Part shown: positions 32,504-36,928 of the stretch, piece by piece
How positions within the stretch are numbered: the first letter of the stretch is position 1
Layout of the letters: every line of letters begins with the position of its first letter
From: Clostridia bacterium
GTDB lineage: Bacteria; Bacillota; Clostridia; Lachnospirales; Lachnospiraceae
Length of the DNA: 36,928 nucleotides
Assembly (NCBI GenBank): GCA_029101305.1
Contig: JAQXQS010000107.1
Coordinates: 1 to 36,928, forward strand
Direction of reading: 5' to 3'
Position numbers and translations under genes: made by a program
Notes under the pieces: generated by a model
Database searches by the model: none
Told to the model about the DNA's origin: nothing
The model's input: only the letters and a program-made list of their open reading frames with translations

Positions 32504-33442
32504 ATGGGAAGTGTGTTAATTCTATTGATCGTCATTGTTTTGGTGTTATGGATTCTTGCATCCTGCATCCGTATCGTACCACAGGCATATGCGATCGTAC
32601 TTGAGCGCCTGGGCGCTTATCAGGCAACATGGGGAACCGGTGTGCATTTTAAACTTCCATTTGTAGAGCGTGTGGCAAGAAAGGTCAATCTGAAAGAGCA
32701 GGTTGTAGATTTTCCACCGCAGCCGGTTATCACCAAAGATAACGTAACCATGCAGATTGACACTGTTGTATTTTTCCAGATTACAGATCCGAAGCTTTAT
32801 GCATATGGTGTTGAGAATCCGATTATGGCGATTGAGAATCTTTCTGCTACGACACTGCGTAATATCATCGGAGACATGGAACTGGATGAAACCCTTACTT
32901 CCCGTGAGGTGATCAATACCAAAATGCGCGCATCTCTTGATGTGGCTACAGATCCATGGGGAATCAAAGTGAACCGTGTGGAACTTAAGAATATCATTCC
33001 TCCGGCTGCTATCCAGGAAGCAATGGAGAAGCAGATGAAGGCAGAGCGTGAGAGACGTGAAGCAATCCTGATCGCAGAAGGTGAGAAGAAATCCACCATT
33101 CTTGTTGCAGAAGGTAAAAAAGAATCTGCGATTCTTGACGCAGAGGCTGAGAAACAGGCTGCGATCCTTCGGGCTGAGGCTCAGAAGGAGCGTATGATCA
33201 AAGAGGCTGAAGGTCAGGCAGAGGCTGTCCTGAAGGTTCAGAAAGCGAATGCAGAAGGTCTCCGTATGATCAAAGAAGCCGGAGCTGACAATGCAGTCCT
33301 TACCCTGAAGAGCTTCGAGGCTCTTGCGAAAGTGGCAGACGGTAAGTCTACCAAGATTATTATCCCGTCAGAGATTCAGAATCTGGCAGGGCTTGCTGCT
33401 TCCCTGAAGGAAGTTGTGGTGGATGAGAAGAAGGAAGACTAA
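32504..33442 (+). CDS. SPFH/Band 7 protein (stomatin/slipin-like)
   Basis: 312 residues. One N-terminal membrane helix (about 4-20), then the SPFH domain (about 24-185) opening RIVPQAYAIVLERLGAYQAT and including QIDTVVFFQITDP. A long Ala/Glu/Lys coiled coil follows (about 180-260, e.g. ILIAEGEKKSTILVAEGKKE), and the C-terminus has the usual ALAKVADGKSTKIIIPSE. It is of the QmcA/stomatin type and likely oligomerises at the membrane. Its ribosome site lies in the end of the NfeD gene, so the two are translated together. It differs clearly from the SPFH protein at 16482-17501, which has another architecture. Confidence 0.92.
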   Translation: MGSVLILLIVIVLVLWILASCIRIVPQAYAIVLERLGAYQATWGTGVHFKLPFVERVARKVNLKEQVVDFPPQPVITKDNVTMQIDTVVFFQITDPKLYAYGVENPIMAIENLSATTLRNIIGDMELDETLTSREVINTKMRASLDVATDPWGIKVNRVELKNIIPPAAIQEAMEKQMKAERERREAILIAEGEKKSTILVAEGKKESAILDAEAEKQAAILRAEAQKERMIKEAEGQAEAVLKVQKANAEGLRMIKEAGADNAVLTLKSFEALAKVADGKSTKIIIPSEIQNLAGLAASLKEVVVDEKKED

Positions 33443-33460
33443 AGATAGAGGAGAATTATC

Positions 33461-34462
33461 ATGAATTTAAAAGGCAGAAATTTTTTGACACTGAAAGACT
33501 TTACACCAGAGGAAATCCTGTATCTTCTTGATTTATCCGCTGAGTTAAAAGCAAAGAAAAAAGCTGGTGAGCTTACCGAGTATTACAAGGGCAAAAATAT
33601 CGCCCTGATCTTTGAAAAGACCAGTACCAGAACACGTTGTTCCTTTGAGGTAGCAGCACATGATCTGGGAATGGGAAGCACTTATCTGGATCCTACAGGT
33701 TCCCAGATCGGCAAGAAAGAGAGCATCGCAGATACCGCAAGAGTTCTTGGAAGAATGTATGATGGTATCGAGTATCGTGGATTCGGCCAGGAGATCGTTG
33801 AGGATCTTGCGAAATACGCAGGTGTTCCGGTATGGAATGGTCTGACAAACGAATATCATCCGACACAGATGCTGGCAGATATGCTTACCATCCGTGAGCA
33901 TTTCGGACATCTGAAAGGTATTAAGCTGGTATATATGGGTGACGCCCGTTACAATATGGGTAACTCCCTGATGGTTGCCTGCTCCAAGCTTGGTATGCAT
34001 TTTGTAGCCTGCACCAGCAAGAAATATTTCCCGAATGATGAGCTTGTAGCACAGTGCAAAGAGTATGCCGCACAGTCTGGCGCTACCATTACCCTTACTG
34101 AGGATGTGGAAGCAGGAACCAAAGATGCTGATGTTATTTACACAGACGTATGGGTATCTATGGGCGAGCCGGATGCAGTATGGGAAGAGAGAATCCATGA
34201 TCTGACTCCATATAAGGTAACATCTGCAGTTATGAAAAACGCAGGAGAGAAAGCGATTTTCCTTCACTGTCTGCCAGCTTTCCATGATCTTAAGACAAAG
34301 ATCGGCAAAGAGATGGGCGAGCGTTTCAACCTGACAGATATGGAAGTAACCGATGAAGTATTCGAGTCCCCGGCATCCAAAGTATTTGATGAAGCTGAGA
34401 ACCGTATGCATACCATCAAGGCTGTTATGGTTGCTACACTTGGCGAGCCGGAGAGCAAATAA
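33461..34462 (+). CDS. argF: Ornithine carbamoyltransferase
   Basis: Cytosolic enzyme of 333 residues that joins carbamoyl phosphate and ornithine to give citrulline. The carbamoyl phosphate site STRTR is at residues 55-59 ([20 protein letters not shown]), followed by [10 protein letters not shown] and the conserved HPTQMLAD. The ornithine site is DVWVSMGE, and HCLPAFHD carries the catalytic Cys. The sequence is of the E. coli ArgI/ArcB length class. No arcA or arcC is nearby, so I favour the biosynthetic role, but the catabolic one (arcB) cannot be excluded. AGGAGAA precedes the ATG. It follows the SPFH gene by 18 bp. The 140 bp after it hold nothing recognisable. Confidence 0.95.
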   Translation: MNLKGRNFLTLKDFTPEEILYLLDLSAELKAKKKAGELTEYYKGKNIALIFEKTSTRTRCSFEVAAHDLGMGSTYLDPTGSQIGKKESIADTARVLGRMYDGIEYRGFGQEIVEDLAKYAGVPVWNGLTNEYHPTQMLADMLTIREHFGHLKGIKLVYMGDARYNMGNSLMVACSKLGMHFVACTSKKYFPNDELVAQCKEYAAQSGATITLTEDVEAGTKDADVIYTDVWVSMGEPDAVWEERIHDLTPYKVTSAVMKNAGEKAIFLHCLPAFHDLKTKIGKEMGERFNLTDMEVTDEVFESPASKVFDEAENRMHTIKAVMVATLGEPESK

Positions 34463-34602
34463 GGAAAATAAGACCTGAAAAGACGCAGCTTTAGGAAATA
34501 CAAGGTGCGTAACAGGCAAGAGAAATGGTTCTGGAGCCGGCAATAGATTCTGGAAGTGCAATAAAGGCAGAAGCTGGCATCAGAAGAAAGGATATCTGAG
34601 AA

Positions 34603-35466
34603 ATGATTTCCGAGAATGAATTACGGAAAAAAGCTGTGGGAAGCGGCACTTGTGAAAAAGCTGCGGAAAGCAGCGCGTATAATGAAGTAACAATTTCAGA
34701 TCAGATACATACAAAATGGGCGGGCAAAACCGTCCATTTTGCAAGAGAAACTGATTCAACCAATTTATGGATCAAGCGGCTGGCGAAGGAGGGTGCGCCT
34801 CAGGGAACCCTTGCCTTGGCTGAATTCCAATCAGCAGGCAGAGGACGCCTTGGCAGATCCTGGGAGGTGCCGGAAGGAACTTCCGTTATGATGAGCATTC
34901 TTCTGCGGCCGGAATTTGAACCAAGATATGCGCCTACACTGACTCTTGTAATGGGAATGGCAGTGGCGAAGGCAGTGAAGACCCTTGGGCTTGATGTAAG
35001 TATTAAGTGGCCCAATGATGTGGTGGTTTCACGTAAGAAAATATGTGGAATCCTTACTGAAATGGGGGTCCGTGATGGAAAAATCGATTATGCAGTCATC
35101 GGAGTGGGAATTAATGTAAATATACGGGAATTTCCGGAGGAGATGGCAGATAAGGCAACATCCCTTTACCTGGAAAGCGGCAGGGAATTTGACCGGAGCC
35201 AGATCCCGGGCCTTGTGATGGAAGCCTTTGAAGAATATTATGAGAAATTTGCTGCGACCTGTGATCTCAGCGGATTAAAGAAAGAATACGAAAGCATTCT
35301 TGCAAATTATAACCAGCCGGTCCGTGTGCTGGCGAAAGAACCTTATGAGGGGATTGCCAGAGGAATCACAGATGGCGGTGAACTGCTGGTGGAAAAGCAG
35401 GATGGAACTATAGAGGCAGTCAGCGCCGGAGAGGTTTCGGTGCGTGGACTGTATAGTTATGTATAA
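34603..35466 (+). CDS. birA: Biotin-[acetyl-CoA carboxylase] ligase without DNA-binding domain
   Basis: Biotin protein ligase of 287 residues that makes biotinyl-AMP and attaches biotin to carboxyl carrier proteins. The catalytic core begins TVHFARETDSTNLWIKRL; the biotin/ATP loop is GRGRLGRSW (79-87). It continues with SIKWPNDVV, KICGILTE, and VGINVN. A C-terminal SH3-like domain covers about 235-285. The first 40 residues are polar and lack the winged helix of bifunctional BirA, so this is a class I ligase that cannot repress biotin genes by itself. AAAGGA lies before the ATG. The next gene follows closely, so birA, the small conserved gene and dusB look like an operon. Confidence 0.92.
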   Translation: MISENELRKKAVGSGTCEKAAESSAYNEVTISDQIHTKWAGKTVHFARETDSTNLWIKRLAKEGAPQGTLALAEFQSAGRGRLGRSWEVPEGTSVMMSILLRPEFEPRYAPTLTLVMGMAVAKAVKTLGLDVSIKWPNDVVVSRKKICGILTEMGVRDGKIDYAVIGVGINVNIREFPEEMADKATSLYLESGREFDRSQIPGLVMEAFEEYYEKFAATCDLSGLKKEYESILANYNQPVRVLAKEPYEGIARGITDGGELLVEKQDGTIEAVSAGEVSVRGLYSYV

Positions 35467-35539
35467 AGGCGCGGAGTAATTGGCTTTCAGTCATGGCGAT
35501 ATCTGCGTAAACGGATATATTTTATCAAAGAAAGGTGGT

Positions 35540-35896
35540 ATGTACTTGTATCAGGAGAATGTAGTGCTTTGCGGTGCAAGCGCTTATGAGCAGAAATATT
35601 ATTTTAATAAAGATTTTGATTCTCTGCCAGATCATGTGAAAAAAGAGCTTCAGATTATGTGCGTTCTTTACACAGAGGAGATCGGTGGGATTTTTACTTT
35701 GGAATTCGATGATCATGGGAATCTGCAGTTTAAGACAGAGGCAGCTGAAGCTGATGGATTTTATGACGATATCGGCGGCGCATTGAAGATCAAGCAGCTG
35801 CGCAATGAGAAGCAGGAGCTTCTGGAATCCCTGGAAATGTATTACCGTGTCTTTTTCCTTGGGGAAGAGATGGAGAACGATAACCAGGGAGAATAA
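35540..35896 (+). CDS. Small conserved protein of unknown function (DUF6145-like)
   Basis: 118 residues from the ATG at 35540, no signal peptide or membrane segment. It starts MYLYQENVVLCGASAYEQKY and contains LPDHVKKELQIMCVLYTEEI, then an acidic stretch and a C-terminal helix (LRNEKQELLESLEMYYRVFF). I recall similar Lachnospiraceae proteins labelled DUF6145, but the label is from memory. An in-frame TTG at 35480 with GCGGAG upstream would add 20 residues; the ATG has AAAGGTGG very close. The conserved start of the protein favours the ATG. It lies between birA and dusB. No function is proposed. Confidence 0.7.
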   Translation: MYLYQENVVLCGASAYEQKYYFNKDFDSLPDHVKKELQIMCVLYTEEIGGIFTLEFDDHGNLQFKTEAAEADGFYDDIGGALKIKQLRNEKQELLESLEMYYRVFFLGEEMENDNQGE

Positions 35897-35914
35897 GTGA
35901 AAGCAAAAGGTGAT

Positions 35915-36928
35915 ATGGATAGCAATTTGAAATTTGAAGAAAATAGCCTGGCAGGTGGCGGACATGAACTTCCAAAGTCCCCAGTCTGGAAAATCGGAAA
36001 TGTGGAGATTCCTAACCGTTTTGTCCTCGCCCCGATGGCAGGTGTTACAGACCTTGCCTTCCGCAGGCTTTGTAAGGAGCAGGGGGCCGGGCTTCTCTGT
36101 ATGGAAATGATCAGTGCCAAGGCAATTTCTTATAAGAATAAAAATACCAGGGAGCTGATGAAAATAGACCCTGTGGAGCATCCCATTTCCCTCCAGCTTT
36201 TTGGCAGCGAGCCCTTGCTGATGGCAGAAGTGGCGAAAGAAATCGAGGAGGAGCCTTTTGATATCCTGGATATCAATATGGGATGCCCGGTGCCGAAGGT
36301 GGTAAATAACGGGGAAGGCTCTGCGCTTCTGAAGAATCTGGATCTGATCGTGGATATTGTGAAGAATGTTTCGTCTGCGATCAGGAAGCCCCTTACGGTG
36401 AAGGTACGTATCGGTTTTGAAAATGAACCGGTAGATATTGTAGAAATCGCGAAGCGTGTGGAAGATGCCGGAGCTGCGGCAATCGCAGTCCATGGAAGGA
36501 CAAGACAGCAGTATTATTCAGGAACGGCAGACTGGGAGACTATTGCCAGAATCAAGGAAGCTGTTTCTATTCCGGTTATCGGAAATGGGGATGTGGATTC
36601 TCCCAAGAAAGCAGAGGCTTTATTTCGACAGACAGGGTGTGACGCCGTGATGATCGGGCGTGCTGTAGAGGGGAATCCCTGGATTTTCCGGGAGATGAAC
36701 CACTATTTTGCAACTGGTGAGGAGATGTCCAGACCATCTCTGCCGGAGATTAAAGAAATGATCCTGAAACATGCCAGAGCCCAGATTGAATTAAAAGGGG
36801 AATTTATCGGAATCCGGGAGATGCGCAAGCATGTGGCCTGGTATACCGCGGGAATGCCACACAGCGCAGGGCTTCGCAGGGAATCCAATAATATCAGCAG
36901 CTATGAAGATCTGGAGAAATTGCTGGAG
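35915..36928 (+). CDS. dusB: tRNA-dihydrouridine synthase, 3' end beyond right edge
   Basis: FMN enzyme reducing uridines in the tRNA D-loop region. The frame is open from 35915 to the right edge (338 codons), so only a few residues are probably missing. Motifs: LAPMAGVTDLAFRRL (FMN phosphate side), QLFGSEP, NMGCPVPKV with catalytic Cys124, VKVRIGFE, AVHGRTRQQ and VIGNGDV, then MIGRAVEGNPWIF. A 30-residue polar N-terminal extension precedes the barrel. The ATG at 35915 is preferred because AAAAGGTGAT lies just upstream; an in-frame GTG at 35897 directly follows the previous stop and is less likely. Last visible gene of the birA cluster. Confidence 0.92.
   Translation, partial: MDSNLKFEENSLAGGGHELPKSPVWKIGNVEIPNRFVLAPMAGVTDLAFRRLCKEQGAGLLCMEMISAKAISYKNKNTRELMKIDPVEHPISLQLFGSEPLLMAEVAKEIEEEPFDILDINMGCPVPKVVNNGEGSALLKNLDLIVDIVKNVSSAIRKPLTVKVRIGFENEPVDIVEIAKRVEDAGAAAIAVHGRTRQQYYSGTADWETIARIKEAVSIPVIGNGDVDSPKKAEALFRQTGCDAVMIGRAVEGNPWIFREMNHYFATGEEMSRPSLPEIKEMILKHARAQIELKGEFIGIREMRKHVAWYTAGMPHSAGLRRESNNISSYEDLEKLLE

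Noticed and set aside
33545-34561. Minus-strand open frame of 338 codons
   Set aside because: Antisense to argF, whose product has all expected motifs; no start signal.

Overview
The window looks like a chromosomal segment of a Gram-positive, anaerobic gut Firmicute, most likely Lachnospiraceae and Blautia-like. This is inferred from the protein families, AGGAGG-type ribosome binding sites, short intergenic gaps, abundant intrinsic terminators and a purine riboswitch. No phage, insertion sequence, rRNA, tRNA or CRISPR array was found.

Layout. (1) 1-1350: the 5' part of a guanine deaminase gene (minus strand, cut by the left edge) behind a purine riboswitch arranged as a transcriptional ON switch. 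(2) 1.6-7.2 kb: a 55-bp tandem repeat, an acyl-ACP thioesterase, a structured dispersed repeat, a soluble orphan hybrid histidine kinase, a Gfo/Idh/MocA oxidoreductase and L-ribulose-5-phosphate 4-epimerase (AraD). (3) 7.3-16.1 kb: a carbohydrate-utilisation locus with a discoidin-like protein, a GH3 beta-xylosidase-type enzyme, two CUT1 permeases, their solute-binding protein, a divergent AraC-family regulator and a xylan-esterase-like alpha/beta hydrolase. I read it as uptake of (arabino)xylo-oligosaccharides with cytoplasmic deacetylation and hydrolysis. No transporter ATPase is present, so a shared MsmK-type ATPase elsewhere is expected. (4) 16.2-18.8 kb: an SPFH membrane protein coupled to a small ribbon-helix-helix protein, divergent from a membrane-anchored XRE regulator. 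(5) 18.9-22.9 kb: glycerate kinase with an unusual insertion, then a polar amino acid ABC transporter. (6) 22.9-23.4 kb: a gene-free stretch built partly of two dispersed repeats that abut each other. (7) 23.4-36.9 kb: housekeeping genes, all on the plus strand: CvfB-type S1 protein, dnaE, pfkA, the KtrB/KtrA potassium channel pair, a SpoU/TrmH methyltransferase, an NfeD + SPFH pair, ornithine carbamoyltransferase, a biotin ligase without a DNA-binding domain, a small conserved protein of unknown function and tRNA-dihydrouridine synthase (cut by the right edge).

The observations most worth following are the guanine ON switch, two families of structured dispersed repeats (one with a compensatory base-pair change between copies), the SPFH/ribbon-helix-helix/membrane-XRE cluster, two solute-binding proteins without a lipobox cysteine, and a thioesterase with His in place of the catalytic Asn. 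I did not find a clearly new multi-gene system. All family assignments come from reading motifs in translated sequence without database searches.
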